A stretch of DNA of 64,000 nt, from assembly GCA_035235625.1 (NCBI GenBank), contig CP141140.1:62922581-62986580 (forward strand), written 5' to 3'. The notes under the pieces were generated by a model. That model ran no database searches, was not told the origin of the DNA, and was given only the letters and a program-made list of their open reading frames with translations. Every line of letters starts with the position of its first letter. Position 1 is the stretch's first letter. The translations under genes were made by a program, and so were the position numbers. This document shows positions 1-12,184 of the stretch, piece by piece. The stretch is from Saururus chinensis (Eukaryota > Streptophyta > Magnoliopsida > Piperales > Saururaceae).

Positions 1-374
1 TTCCCACACGGATAATAGAAAATATTCCAAGTTTTGTTTTCTTTATCTTTTTCAAAAAGAGCATTTAAATTTTGAATTAATACTTTCTTGATGGCAAACT
101 TTTTATCCAAGCACTTCAAAATGATCAATAAATCTACTTGTTGCTAGATCAAATGGCATAACATAAACCCAAATTCATGGATTCCATCTTACCGAGTGTT
201 TCTCAATAGTTTGCTGTCAGGAAGTGGATTATAAATTTGAATCAAGAGCTGAAGAAAATGTGCCCCAAAACACAAAAAGGAGAAAATTGCTCCACATGAA
301 ATTTGAACCCAATAATTTAGCTCTACTACTATGTAAAAAACAAGCATTTCCCAGTTGCTTAAGCTATTAGAGAA
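1..374. other. AT-rich intergenic DNA
   Basis: AT-rich sequence with no codon structure, repeat or RNA gene that I recognise. Confidence 0.4.
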
Positions 375-540
375 TACTCCCTCCATCCTATATTAATAGC
401 TCTATTTAAAAAAATAGTAATTTTTATTAAATGGTGAAACTCACATATATGAGAAAAGAAAATAAGCTTATTATACTCTTTTTTAATTAAGTACCTAATT
501 ATTTAAATTGAACAAAATAGAGCTATTAATATGGAATAAT
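375..540. mobile_element. Stowaway-like MITE, right tip degraded
   Basis: The left end reads TACTCCCTCCATCC, the usual tip of plant Stowaway (Tc1/mariner) MITEs, followed by TATATTAATAGCTCTATTT. The right side carries the inverse AAATAGAGCTATTAATAT, but the outermost bases that should mirror CTCCCTCC are lost. There is no coding capacity. The internal sequence closely matches 30101-30250, so the two are copies of one family. Confidence 0.55.
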
Positions 541-740
541 TTTTTTTCTAAATAAAATTATTAATTTAAGAGAGAGAGAGAGTATGCTATTAATAAATTA
601 TTATATCTCAACATTTACCTAAAAAATTATTTCAAGAGATTGTGAAAGAGGAGAGAGAGTATCAGACATCAACTTCATCTAAGGGTCATTTGGCCCCTAT
701 TTTCACATGAAACGAAGCTGGTTTCCCACTTTAAGGTTAT

Positions 741-1192
741 GGGCCCGTTTGGGAGGTAGATTTTATGAATGGAAAGTGATTTGTTTAGGTTAGAAATCGC
801 TTTATGAGCTGGAAACCGTATGGAAGGGTCATTTAGCATTAAAATGACTTTCCTAACAAAAGTCAACTTCTTGGTCAATTTAAACCGAATTGACCCAAAA
901 TCTGATTTCTTCAAGAACTCAGTGGTGAGTTTTTGAAGAAATTGCTTTCTGGTTTGAAAATGTGTGAAAAGACGTTTTACCCATTAGTCAAATCCGTTTT
1001 ACCTATTATGTTAAAGGATATTTTTATCATTTTTACATGAAAATCAAAAGTGAGCTTAAATTTGATTTCTTTTTGAATTCATCCTAAGAAACCCTAACCA
1101 AATGTATCATACTTTTGCTTTTTTTTTATCAAAAATCAATTCTCTTACAAAGCCATTTCCTTTCTACTTCAAATTGTTTGCCAAACGCCCCC
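741..1192. mobile_element. candidate MITE with short imperfect TIRs
   Basis: GGGCCCGTTTGG at the left is mirrored by CCAAACGCCCC at the right about 450 bp away. This resembles the tips of hAT or PIF/Harbinger miniature elements. I could not see a convincing target duplication, and the interior shows no strong inverted symmetry, so the class and even the unity of the element are uncertain. Confidence 0.35.
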
Positions 1193-4100
1193 TATTTCTA
1201 AAATGTCCCATTAAACTTTCCCCCCGCTTTTCCATTTGCCTTCCTTATAAGGAGAGTTTAATAGGAAGGCAACTTTGATGCCGACAGAAAGCTTTGTTCA
1301 AATAATGTCTTAAATTCTTTTTAAATCTGAAAACTATAGTAAAAAATAAATGGTAATTATAGAATTATTTTAATATGAATCAAGTGTTGTATACTCAAGG
1401 TTGTTTGCTCCATGTGATAGCGAGCAAACATGGGGTGCTCGCGTGTGTTGGCATTCCTATATTAGTAAGCGAGCACCAAGTTCTCTCATGCACAAATATA
1501 TGTATATTTCTCAAGATATTCTTTTGCGTAATATTATATATCTATTATTGGCCCCATACAAGCCCAAGCATAAGAAGGCGTGCATGTGAGGTCCCCATAT
1601 CACTAGCTGTGAGCATGTTTCCGTGTGCTAGCGAATGTAATATTTGAAGAAAAAAAACCATGACTATCTTTATATAATTCTTTTTAAATTATACAAATTA
1701 ATCACTCTGAGACGGCAAATTTAGCAAGCTTTAGCTAATTTACAAGAAAAATGATGGTTTAGTAAGCAATTACAAATGGCAAGGACAATATTTTAGAGTG
1801 ACAATATTGTCTTCTATTACAAAGCATGGTCACCATTGCTTGGAGAGTGTATCACCACCTTAGGGGTTGACGGTGTGCTCAGGCATGAGCAAATTAAAAA
1901 AGAAAATGTCTAGTTCAATTTGTGTTAACAAATTACAAGTGTTTAACGCCTTACCTTGGACCTATAACTTTTAACATCACAATCAATTTTTACATTATTG
2001 ATGAGATTTCGGGTGATTTTGCATCACACATGTATGGCTTGTTTGAATGAGCCAGAAAGGTAAATGGCTTAAAGGGCCTGAACTCTCCTCACGAAAAGAG
2101 TTAAGTTTTAAAGACCTTTTTTGAGTTAATATGACATTTTATGAGGTGACAATCTAAAATCATTTCTCTTTCAAAACTATAATGGTACCCAAACGTGTTA
2201 CTAGTGCTACATGGTAAGTATTATATTTATGTAATAATATTTTTTTATGTATATTATTTGTTATGACATTTAAATGACTTTTCATAAGGAAGCTGATATT
2301 CTTATTCTACTTTCTTATAGGAAAAACTTACTCTAACCTTTTATTAAATAGAGAAGGTGAGTCACAAAAATTCACTATTTTAAATTTAATAAGAGTTAAA
2401 GTAAGATTTTGATATAGAAAAAGTGGAGTAGAAATATCATCCTCCTTTCACAACCATGGGCTCTGTACACATTTTCCCTCCATCCCATATTTAGTATTCT
2501 CTTTGGATTTTCAAAACAAATAAATTAATATGGTAGAGAATATTTCTTTTATTAAATACGTGTTTGTTTGTGATTTCTTTCATTGTCCTCCACACTTGTG
2601 TTTCCCTGCTGAAGACCCTGAATATGATTCTAAGGAGAAAACCATATCGTCAACACCCTTTTAATTAGTCAATGGGTTAGAATCAAAATCTGATACGCAT
2701 CTATTAGGAGGTTTGAGGTTAGAGTGGGACAACTTCCACATATGTTTACAATGCGTCCGGTAGTTTATCAGTTTAATTTCCACACATCCTTAATAAGCTT
2801 CTCTTAACTCCGTAAAAGAACGGAATTAACTACTTATGAAGCAATAACTAAGTGACTCAAAACACTCACACACTATACAAGTATATTCTCCATTCCTTCC
2901 CGTAGGAATATCAAAACCTATTATCTAAAAACAGTCCTCCCATGAGAAAGACAAACATAATGTGGTAGTCATCTTAAATGTCCAATTACATAATTTGTTC
3001 CACTTAAATCTAAGTGCTTGATTAAGTGTTGACCTGCTAGCCCCGGGGTGGTTCAAACCTGAAACATCAGTAAACCTTTGTCTCAACACGATTGGAAAGA
3101 GGAAAGCAATTTTGTTCCAAAGACAAAATAATCAAAATGGGGTCTTTCACCTTGTAAGGAAACCGACAATGGGAGCTTGAACTCGAGTCACCCCTTGATA
3201 CGCAATCCGCCCAACTCTTGTAAACTTCTCCCAAATCAAACAAACATCTCACTAGTGACAACTCAGGCCAACCGAAACCAAATCATAATTCTGGTTGACA
3301 TATTCAAGCGGTCAAGTCTCTATCCTTGTTCACATTGGCCTCGACCAGTTCACATGGGTAAGGAGACATGAACAGCCAAATTTTTGCCGTGGGAAAAATG
3401 TCATCATGCTAATACGATTGTTCTTGAATTCTTTAGATCAGATATGGTGCTGATGATGTCCAACTTATCCTCGGTCGACCCCACCCCTTCAGTTGATTGT
3501 TGCATTCCCAGTCAAAGACCTTTTCCTTTGTCTCCTTTGTCTCTTTATATGTATATATATACAGACACGAAAAACTGGCGAACTTTCATGGAGAATTTTA
3601 CTAGGCACTCACACAAAATGGATCCGTATATGGGAAGAAATCAACTAGGATAATATGTGACCACGATCCAAGGGCTAAAGAGACAAGAACCTCGTGCTCT
3701 AGGTTAAAGCAGACTTGCTTCTCCTTGTAAATTAGTGTAGTTTTGTTACAAACTTGTACAGTTTGTTGGTGTGATTATGACTTAACTTTAGATAGTTCCA
3801 TGTTTCCTCTACAATGTTCAGATCACTTGGACGTCTGCCAGGATACAATAATTTTCCGTGTGCATAAGCAACACTTCAACACAAACCCTAAAAAAAAGGG
3901 ACCAAAAATAAGCTAATTGATTAAAAGAATTTATCCCCAAAAAATGAACCAACCACCCAACCCGGCGAGCCGCACACAAACCAATCCGTGCCGGGTTGAA
4001 TAGGCAGGGAGAACATGTATAGTTTAGTCCAACCCAAGTTAAACTCACATTCATATTCATAATATTCATATAGTGCATGAGTCCAAAACCTCTTTCCTCC

Positions 4101-4785
4101 ACAAAAGTTGGTGCTCCTTAGAACTTGAATATAAGGCCAATTTAAATCCTGGTATACCATGTAAGTTTCTTATCACTTTGAAAGTGAGACAATTTTATTC
4201 TTCAACCAATACTCGCCTGGAAACATTTCTATTCACACTGATTTGACTTGTAAAACCTCATCTTAACCCAAATTTATGCCATTTTTTCTAACAAGTTTAG
4301 GATTGCAAATTTCTTACCATGATGCGACTCGAGCTTACAACTTGCAAGTTAATTTTCTGACATTGAAGAACAAGTTTCCTTGCTTACAGGAGAATCTCTT
4401 TGATCATTTTCCATTGTTTTTCCGCTTACTTAAAATTGTCGCCAAATGGTTCTAGAAATGCCACTGTACTTCTCAGCGATTTATTGGTTAACGGCGTTTG
4501 CTTGTGGTAAAATTGGTTCTAGAAATGGCACTGTACCTCTCAACCGTAAGCCAAGTGCTTTACCACGTGTTTTTACCAAAAGAAAAAAAAAGTGCTTTAC
4601 CACTTGTTAAAAAAGTCTTCTGCCCTTTGCAAGACGGATAATGTCCTATAACCCCGTAAAAAGGAGAAGTCAGTATCAAATTGTGGTGTTATTTGCAGAT
4701 TTATTTTCATTGACGTTGTTGGTCTCCTTGTTAGAAATGCTCTTTTCCTATCTCCCTACCAGCATTTCCTTTCTTGTTCTTATAG
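1193..4785. other. intergenic, no gene recognised
   Basis: AT-rich intergenic DNA. Around 2290-2430 an imperfect inverted repeat rich in TTTTATTAAATAGAGAA-like words, and near 2474 a CTCCATCCCATAT word, look like decayed MITE pieces. No open frame has protein-like composition over a useful length, and no RNA gene was seen. Confidence 0.4.
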
Positions 4786-5075
4786 TTTCTCTGTCCCACA
4801 TTATTAATAGCTGTATTTAATTTTTTTAAATAAAATAATTTTAATTTATTTTTAAAAATCAAATAGAACTATTGATGTAAGTCGCAAAGAATATTACAGA
4901 ATGCACTTGTATCTATCACATATAACATTCATTGCTGTTGACAAATAGAGCTTCTTGCTGACCATTATCTTATCATCTCACTTAATATTCTCTCTGTCTC
5001 ATATATTTTTTAGTTTATTTTAAAAAACCAAATAAAGCTATTAATGTCAAAGGGAGGGAATATTATAAAGGGCCC
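4786..5075. repeat. two degenerate Stowaway-like fragments
   Basis: Two short segments (about 4786-4890 and 4989-5075) carry CTCTGTCCCA or CTCTGTCTCA ends, an AATAGCT(G/A)TATTT-type interior and a terminal GGGAGGGAATATT. This is the same word set as the MITE at 375-540, but strongly decayed. Confidence 0.4.
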
Positions 5076-5823
5076 CCATGTCAACTTTTGTTCTCTGCCA
5101 CCCCACTGAAAACTATTCATCTTCGTACCAGTTATGATTTTACGTCAATTCTAAATAGGGAAGAGTATCTTCTTGATGAAACGTTTCCTTTGAGCAAGCA
5201 TTGAGAATTAGCAAATTTATTGCTAAGAACTTGATGGGACAAAAAAAGGGCTGATAAGAATTCATGTGCTAATCAACACTTTCCCCCGGGTCCAATGAAT
5301 TATGTTAGTAACAAGGATGAAATGAATGGGAAACATTTTTCAGTTTCAATTTTTTTGGTAGTTCAGAAAAGAGGAACAATCTGACCGGAGATGTTTTGGT
5401 AAACTTAAGACATAATTGTCATTCGATGAACGTAGTCCCTATTGAACTTGAATCATAGAAAACAATATCTCTTTAGTACAAAATCATGCGAAGGTATCAA
5501 AGATATTCTTGAGAGGGAGATAACAACAAATGTAGCATCAACTATCCCCTCAATTTCAGCAAAGAAAGCACGATCTCGTACTGGACAAGAGACAGTTGCG
5601 ATGCAAAAGAAATTTATCATGGACGACAAGGAAAAACATTGAGTTTGGCAGCATTACCGGGATGACAGAGACTTGAATAGCATGTTTCAAAATACTTTTG
5701 ACATGTAAGAAATTAATGCCTAAGCTTTGTGATATAATTAATCAATGTTTCTCAAAGCTTAGCATGTGGACATAACAAAAATGGGAAAAAATTGCTCCCC
5801 ACCGGAGGATTTCCAACTAGAGT

Positions 5824-5917
5824 AATGCTATTCTGATGTGAAGATTCACAAGTCAGAAAGCTACTTCATCACCTTTACACCGTTGATGTGTGTGAATCTT
5901 CACGTCGTCAAAGCATT
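5824..5917. repeat. small foldback (hairpin) element
   Basis: Arms 5824-5850 and 5891-5917 are inverted copies of about 27 nt with an exact 13-nt core (GTGAAGATTCACA), separated by 40 nt. The core is itself nearly palindromic. It could be a tiny MITE. No target duplication was identified. Confidence 0.45.
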
Positions 5918-8049
5918 TTTCTTCCCACTATGGCTATGCTATCATGTAAAATAACCAATATTTTTCAATAATTTAAGCTCATAGGAAAGGTCATATTACT
6001 ATTCATATCTCAACAGGCTTGGGTTTAGATAATTACATGTTCTCCTTTTGCGGTACTTTATGCACTGAAATTGAAGGTAAAGCTTGTGCGAGATTTGTTG
6101 TTTTCACCCTCTGATCAGGATTCAGGAATGCTACATTTGCTACCTTTCACGATTACATCTCAAGTAATGCCTTTGAATGGTTGCGTATTGAAGAGACATT
6201 GTTGTCTAGGATCAACTGCAAATAAGAACTAGGAAACGAAAAACATATTTATGGCCTGAAAAATGTCTAAGCCTACATTTTTTACTTCAAAAGATCTGAA
6301 GCTGATAAATTTCTCCCATTTATCTTTGGTAGACAGCATCAATTCACTAGACACGAGGATAACTGTTGATCAGCACATGAATTCTTATCCACTTTTTTGT
6401 CTATCATCAACTTTTTAGCAATGAATTTGATAATCCTGAAGTGCTCGCTCAAAGGAGAAGTTCCACCTAATATAATCCTTAACATTGACGCAATAAAACC
6501 ATCATGACTATAAAAGGTGAAGGTTTTTTGGGGTGGCGGCGTAGTAAAAAAGTCACATGGGGCCTGACCCTTATCCATGTTAGGCGAGGTGACAAGTTAA
6601 TGTTTGGTAAGCAGCACTATTTTGTCAACGTCAATGTTATGTATGCGAATTCCCACCTGTTCTTCATCGTATACACTAGGTATAGATGTGTACACATGTA
6701 TACGCTGCACCATGCCAATGTAGTGACATGTTTAACCATCAGTTCCTTGTATCAATTTCTGTGGTCAAGTGGAGGGTTGTTCGAATCTGATTGAAACAAT
6801 CAAGGATGAGACCCTGTGCGAGGCCCCCCCTTGAACTTAGATCCATTGAGAACATAAAACTGATTTCTGTGGTCAAGAGTCTGCAGTATGCCACCCATTC
6901 CCAAGCATACTCACAAATCATGATCTGAAGTCTTACATGATTTATGTATAAAATTGCCATTTCCTGTTTTATATGTGACACAATGAACTGAAATTTGAGG
7001 GAAATAGTGAAGAAAAGAGCATTATTAGCAGACATTAATTTCATCCCTTTGATGGGTTTTGTTTTGTTTTGTCTGTAACACTCAACACATCTAAAGCACA
7101 CAACCCATAAACAGCTCACTATGTCTGCCAAAACAGATAAAAAAATTTATCATGCCAAACAAAATAGGCTTTAAATTGATTGCTTAGCTAAATATTCGTT
7201 CTAGTCTTGCCGGATGTAAGACGTTAAACTGCATAACTTGTTGACTTTGAATTAAATAAAACTTAAAAGGTTTGTTCAAATTTGATTTATAATGCGAGTA
7301 TACAATCTGTCATAGAAAAGACAAACTGTTACTGGATAAATTGAAACTTTTATTACAGCACAAAGTTTAGGCAGGAAGTTTTAAGGTTTAAAATATATCA
7401 TTTGCAGAGACAAGTCTTATCGAACTTAACAGCACATAGCTTTCCCTTTATCTAATCAGATTGATTTCCCGAAAATGATTCGGCTATTTGGTTTTGAAAT
7501 GTTAAAAAACATCACTGAGCAATGGAAGGCGTTCCATACGATTAACACATTTCAAATTTGCGTCAAGCGAGCCACAAAGACTTCCATATAAGTATCACTT
7601 AGTATCTGTAACCTGGTCTCCTTGTTCAAATGATTGTATTTGGTAATGCCTTCTGATCTTTTCTTTCTTCTTTTTTTTTGCTAGGTATGCAACTTTCAAT
7701 CAGTTAATGGATATACCACGGATGCCTTTCAATCAGCGAAATGGGAGATACCAACAAAAAATGGATTAGATGCTATTACTAGCCTTTCCTCTGTATTTTT
7801 TTTGTTGTGAATTTCCTCTGTAAATCTGAGAGCTTTGATTATACTAACCGATTCTTCTCATCAAATAACCAAGGAAAATGCTAATCAGCCCAACAAACGC
7901 AACCAATATGAAGGAAAGATCACCAGTGTGTTTGTTTCGTTACCGAAAATGATACACTGTCTAAGATTGCACTGGTTTCAAGATCTGAAATAACATCAAA
8001 ACACAATTATGTAAGAATTAAACTGCACCTGCCAATTACTTTTCAAGAT
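5918..8049. other. intergenic, no gene recognised
   Basis: AT-rich DNA between the foldback and the 3' side of the methyltransferase gene. Short open frames on both strands lack recognisable domains. The far right (about 7600-8040) may hold decayed exonic sequence linked to the exon-like piece at 8050-8206, but I cannot show it. Confidence 0.35.
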
Positions 8050-8206
8050 CTAAAATGCCCACATGAATTTAAAGAATACATTTGGTTCCTCTTGTTGTTG
8101 TTCTTCCTGTTTTTTCATAAGTTCAACAACTATTCTACAAACAGTGGAAAGATAATCAATGTGCACCTCCAAACTTGGCTTTCGACCTCCATTAAAATCT
8201 AAGTAC
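8050..8206 (-). pseudogene. exon-like fragment, unrecognised
   Basis: On the minus strand a good splice acceptor (CTTTTTGCAG) is followed at 8206 by an open segment reading YLDFNGGRKPSLEVHIDYLS and continuing through a glutamine/glutamate-rich stretch to a stop at 8050. The first half has ordinary globular protein composition. A degraded second copy of the same acceptor and following bases lies 220-240 bp upstream. I do not recognise the protein. It may be the last exon of a decayed gene or an alternative 3' exon of the methyltransferase transcript. Confidence 0.25.
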
Positions 8207-8440
8207 CTGCAAAAAGATAACGAATGAGTAATAATTGATTGGTTTTCTAACTGTAAGATGTGAAACAACATAAATTTTAAGAAGCACTTGGTTCCTAACA
8301 GTAAGATCTAAAATAACAACATGAATTTAAACAAGACACTTGGCCTTTTTAATTCTTTTAGGGAAGATAACAAATTGTGCACCTCAAAACTTCACTTTGG
8401 TCTTCCAAAAAACTCTTAGTACCTGCAAAAAGAGAGCAAA
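8050..8440. repeat. partial tandem duplication
   Basis: Sequence around 8050-8225 (ACATGAATTTAAAGA, GTGCACCTCCAAACTT, TAGTACCTGCAAAAAGA-type landmarks) recurs in the same order at about 8300-8440, with a shorter and more degraded middle. The second copy ends right at the stop codon of the methyltransferase gene, so the duplication may have shaped that gene's 3' UTR. Confidence 0.45.
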
Positions 8441-9853
8441 TCATAGGGACCTAGGAGGTTTCTCCAAGATTGCGGAGAGGAAAACTTCGTCCTTGGCCTT
8501 GGGCGATATCACCCACTTGTGCTTCTTGTACCGGAATTGCAAGAACATGTACATGTAATCATCTAAGTCTTTCTTGCTACAGAAGAACCTATCGATCCAG
8601 AGGATCCCTCCAGGCCTCAAGACTCGGTCCCAATCGAACAAGATGAAGTCCATCAGCTGCATGTCGATCCACCCATCCAAGAAGCCGGCCGTGTGAATCA
8701 TATCCATCGTGTTATCAAAGAAGGGCAGGCGCTGGTTCAAGGTAACATACAGAGGAACCAGACCCCTGAGGGCGATCATCTCACTGAAAGGCGCACCGAG
8801 ATTCAGAGCCGTTGAAACAATCGTCACGTTCTGCTCCCTCATCCTTGCAGCGAAACTTCCAGTGCCCACGCCAAAATCAAGCCCAATCCTGATCTGTCCA
8901 GACTTGATCGCCAATACATCGCTGATCAGGAAGTCAGCTGGAGAGGAGCCATTCCTGACCCACTTGAGCTTCTCCCTCTCCATTTCAAAACAATCTGCAC
9001 ATTTGGAATAACCCCTTTTCGGGTTCTTGCTCGACAGGCAGCTGAAATTCCGACACTGGTAGTTGCTCCACCGCACATTTCTATCGTCTGGGAGTCTCCA
9101 CAGAGACTCGTTGATCGGGTAAGGCTTCTGATACACTTTGGAGGCCCTGCTCAGACATCTCCTGCGGGGCAGAGGGTCACACCCGTTGATCATCAACCTC
9201 TGGGCCAGGTTCCAGTCGTCTTTGCAGTAGGACCCAATGTCATAATTCATGTACTCCTCCAGCTCCGCCTTCATCAGAACACACGAGTGGCCTATGGTGT
9301 TGTAGGTTTTTCGAGTTCCGTAGATGTTGATGTTCCCTACCCGGTTCTCCTTTGCGGTTATGTACTTGCGAATCTCCTCCACCGTGAAGAAATTTATCAG
9401 AGGGTCTTCCTTGATGGATTTCTGATTGTCATCTTCCCGGATGACCTTCGGCAAGCGGATCAATCTCAGGGAAATGTGGGCGGTGTACAGAGGCTGGATT
9501 ACCTCCTCCTCGAGAAATTTTTTGTGTTCAAGTCGAGACATGTTACCTGCCATGAGGGTCTTGTTCTTCTCCATCTGCTGCACGACGGATTCGAGTTTGA
9601 CTTGCAGAGTTGCGAGCTTGGAGACGACTTCCTCGACGCGGTCGGATAAAGCTTTGATGTCGAAGTCAGGGTGGGCACTCTCCTTCAGGCCGTGAAATTG
9701 ACGGCAAATGTCTTCTTCCCGCAGGAAGAATCCCACGGAGTAGAAGCGAAGGAGACTCGTGATGCTGACCAGAATGACCAAGCCTCCTAGAACAATCTGA
9801 AGCATGGCCATGATCTTTGTCAGCCGGCTTCTTGTCACACAGAGCCTCCCCAT
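8441..9853 (-). CDS. type II membrane methyltransferase (DUF248-like)
   Basis: A 470-residue single-exon protein. A basic N-terminus is followed by one membrane anchor (about residues 15-37) and a heptad-rich likely coiled coil (about 66-100). The C-terminal half is a Rossmann-type SAM-dependent methyltransferase with the glycine-rich SAM motif DFGVGTGSF at about 326-334 and the post-motif LRPGG at 412-416. A Cys-rich section (about 210-290) precedes the catalytic fold. This layout matches the plant DUF248/Methyltransf_29 superfamily that includes QUA2-type Golgi proteins acting in wall polysaccharide methylation. By memory of the family it is closest to the short At1g29790/At3g05390-like branch, whose substrate is unknown. 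The first in-frame Met just before the basic residues and the anchor gives a family-like start. The frame is intact, and no intron is needed. Role and Golgi location are inference. Confidence 0.9.
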   Translation of the reverse strand: MGRLCVTRSRLTKIMAMLQIVLGGLVILVSITSLLRFYSVGFFLREEDICRQFHGLKESAHPDFDIKALSDRVEEVVSKLATLQVKLESVVQQMEKNKTLMAGNMSRLEHKKFLEEEVIQPLYTAHISLRLIRLPKVIREDDNQKSIKEDPLINFFTVEEIRKYITAKENRVGNINIYGTRKTYNTIGHSCVLMKAELEEYMNYDIGSYCKDDWNLAQRLMINGCDPLPRRRCLSRASKVYQKPYPINESLWRLPDDRNVRWSNYQCRNFSCLSSKNPKRGYSKCADCFEMEREKLKWVRNGSSPADFLISDVLAIKSGQIRIGLDFGVGTGSFAARMREQNVTIVSTALNLGAPFSEMIALRGLVPLYVTLNQRLPFFDNTMDMIHTAGFLDGWIDMQLMDFILFDWDRVLRPGGILWIDRFFCSKKDLDDYMYMFLQFRYKKHKWVISPKAKDEVFLSAILEKPPRSL

Positions 9854-10420
9854 CCCCGAGAATTTGTCTCACGAATTGGAATTCTAAGGATAGCTTCTAG
9901 CTCTCTTGGCGAACTAAATTAGACCCAGTTGACATCTCCAAGTTTAGAAAACAGGGCTAAGTGAAATCGCCGAACTAGAGCAGATTACAAACGACAAAGT
10001 TAGGCCGGCTAGAAACAAGTTTGAACAGAGGATTACAGATACAAGATAGAGAAGCGAAACCATGGAACTCTGAAACAAGCTACAGTCAGAAACGACTAAG
10101 TGAGAGTCGTTGACGGGGGGAGAGGAAAAGGAACAGAGAGAGAGAGAGAAGGACGGGTGGGGGTGGGGGGTTTTCCATGGGCAACAAGCACAAGACCCGC
10201 CTCAGTTGCCGTCTTTTTTCCTTCTTTCGAATGCGTTTCATCTTCAACGATGATGATGGGTGGGGACTCGGGAGAAACGAGTTTCTTCCACTGCCATGTT
10301 ATAACGGTCAACGGTTGATGAGTTGAGACAAAGAAGAGACTGTAGAGCTGCTTAACGAGCCGTCTCGAGTCAAGAGTGCATGTTAGGCTCGCTCGGCGAA
10401 TGCACGTGCGATGCAACCAA
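9854..10420 (-). promoter_or_regulatory. 5' region of the methyltransferase gene
   Basis: This region lies upstream of the methyltransferase start. On the transcribed strand it holds a CT-dinucleotide tract (complement of the GA run at about 10134-10150) set in C-rich sequence, the kind of pyrimidine patch common near plant transcription starts and 5' leaders. I saw no clear TATA box. An open minus-strand frame over 10096-10416 has no domain and is probably leader or promoter sequence. Confidence 0.35.
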
Positions 10421-10718
10421 GCGATGAGCTGAACAACTTACCTGCACTTTAGTAATGGATAGTGATCTTCCGGTAACAAAAATGCCTACAAAAACTCCTA
10501 TAAGAGCTTTTATTGGGCTTCACAAGTAGGTCTTATATAAAGTACATGTAAGCTCTAAGACCTATTAAAACTTAGGTATAAGTTTTTGTTATATATTTTT
10601 ATATAAAAATATTATTTTTCTTTAGTAATATGGATCCCCCGAGGCCCTTATGCGTCGGTGTACATGTGCATATTAACGGGATTCCTATGATATTTATGTA
10701 TTATTTTAATTACAAAAT

Positions 10719-10860
10719 GTATTTCCTCTTTATCTTATTAAGAATTTTATTTTCAAAATCATTTTTATTGAATAGTAAGATTTATATTTTAAAGAATATA
10801 AAATAATTTTACTTAAATTAAGTCACATAGAGCTTATTAATATTAAGATAATTTTTTTAC
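10719..10860. mobile_element. degenerate Stowaway-like MITE
   Basis: It begins ATTTCCTCTTTATCTTATTAAG, contains TTTATTGAATAGTAAG and ends near CATAGAGCTTATTAATATTAAG. These are the same ordered words as the MITEs at 375-540 and 30101-30250, but diverged. Confidence 0.35.
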
Positions 10861-11227
10861 TAATTAAAATTATTAATAAGAAAAAAAATTAAGAGGCAAA
10901 TTTTATTTCATGCAAAAGGAAGAGGGGAATACTTATTTGCACAAGAGAGAGGATATTGTATATTTTGGTGCATTTGAGTACGTTAAAATTTTGGTTTAAA
11001 TTAAAAAATCTTAAATTACCTTAAGTACCTCTATTTCCCTTTTTCATTTTATCCCTACTTTTATTTATTTACCTCGGAATGTTTTTCAATATAGAGCGAG
11101 ACGTGTTTTGGTATATAATGAGATATGTTTGATTTTACAACGGGATTTTTGGTGTATTTCGATATATTTTGTAATCTATGTGATGTGTTTAGGTGTGGAA
11201 CAAGATAATATATATATATATGAAAAA

Positions 11228-11378
11228 GTTAATATGAGTCCAGGCTCATGTGCGCCAGTGTGTGTCTAGGCTCATTGGGTTATCGAATTTACATTCGATG
11301 GCCCATCATGCTTATGAGTTTAAATTATATTCGATAACCGAATGAACCCGGGTACATGCCAGTGCGCGTGAGCCCGGG

Positions 11379-11382
<4 letters not shown>
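11228..11382. repeat. foldback element with about 50-bp arms
   Basis: A left arm beginning GTCCAGGCTCATGTGCGCC and ending GGTTATCGAAT pairs with a right arm beginning ATTCGATAACC and ending GAGCCCGGGC, with a short loop between. The arms are about 75-80 percent complementary. Related GCCCAGGCTCA words occur near 37680, 60150 and 62675, so this is likely a dispersed MITE-like family. Confidence 0.5.
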
Positions 11383-11455
<73 letters not shown>

Positions 11456-11464
11456 GTGTGTGTT
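11381..11464. repeat. compound TA/TG microsatellite
   Basis: A (TA)n run is followed by about 16 TG dinucleotides and then (TA)n and TG again, directly after the foldback element. Confidence 0.9.
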
Positions 11465-12114
11465 TGTGTTTTGGTGCAAAGTAAGATATATTTTGGTGTA
11501 AAGGTGGGGTATAATAAATTTTTTACATCTTTTACAACTCCTCATATTTATATACACCTAAAATACAAAGTGTAAATAATAATCGTGACCTTTTTTTAAA
11601 GAACTTTCAGTTTAATACAATTTATAAATAAGCGCCCATATGCTTCTCAACAAACTGATCTGCCGGCTTGGAGTAGGTGGGTTTTCTGCCTTCCTTACTA
11701 CTATAAGCTGCGCAGTCGATATATGCCCGACGTATCTTAACGGGACACTTTTTAAAAATCCCACTATCATTGGCTTAAGCTCCACTTGAGCTTGATAAAG
11801 AGATGCGCTCGAGTTGACTGAAGCCTAGCTCCTTGGGCTAGATAGCACCCCTAGTCTAACTGGATGATAAAGTCATTAGGCCATTGTTTGGGTTGCAATG
11901 CCGGGGAGTAGGTATGTGAGACACCACTTGCCCCAACTGGCCAGTGCATGGATGCACAGGAACTCCCCATTTAGCCTCAAGATGTTCTACGTTCAAGATT
12001 ATGAATAAAAGTTGAAAAATCTAATCCCTGATCAATTTGGCTTCTCATTTTCTGAAGGTATAGAAGCCATGAAAAGTAGCATACTCTCTATTTTGGTCAG
12101 TTTATGTTCTTATA

Positions 12115-12184
12115 TATTCCCTCTCATTTGGTTCTTTAAAATGAACTAAATAAATAATGATGTTAATGTGGGACAGAGGGAGTA
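12115..12184. mobile_element. short Stowaway-like MITE
   Basis: A 70-bp sequence with TATTCCCTCTCAT at the left and the inverse ATGTGGGACAGAGGGAGTA at the right, giving terminal inverted repeats with TA at both edges as expected for a TA target site. It is probably an internally deleted copy. Confidence 0.5.

Noticed and set aside
6739-7131. 130-residue minus-strand frame
   Set aside because: No recognisable domain, unusual composition and no splice or promoter context. Probably chance in AT-rich DNA.
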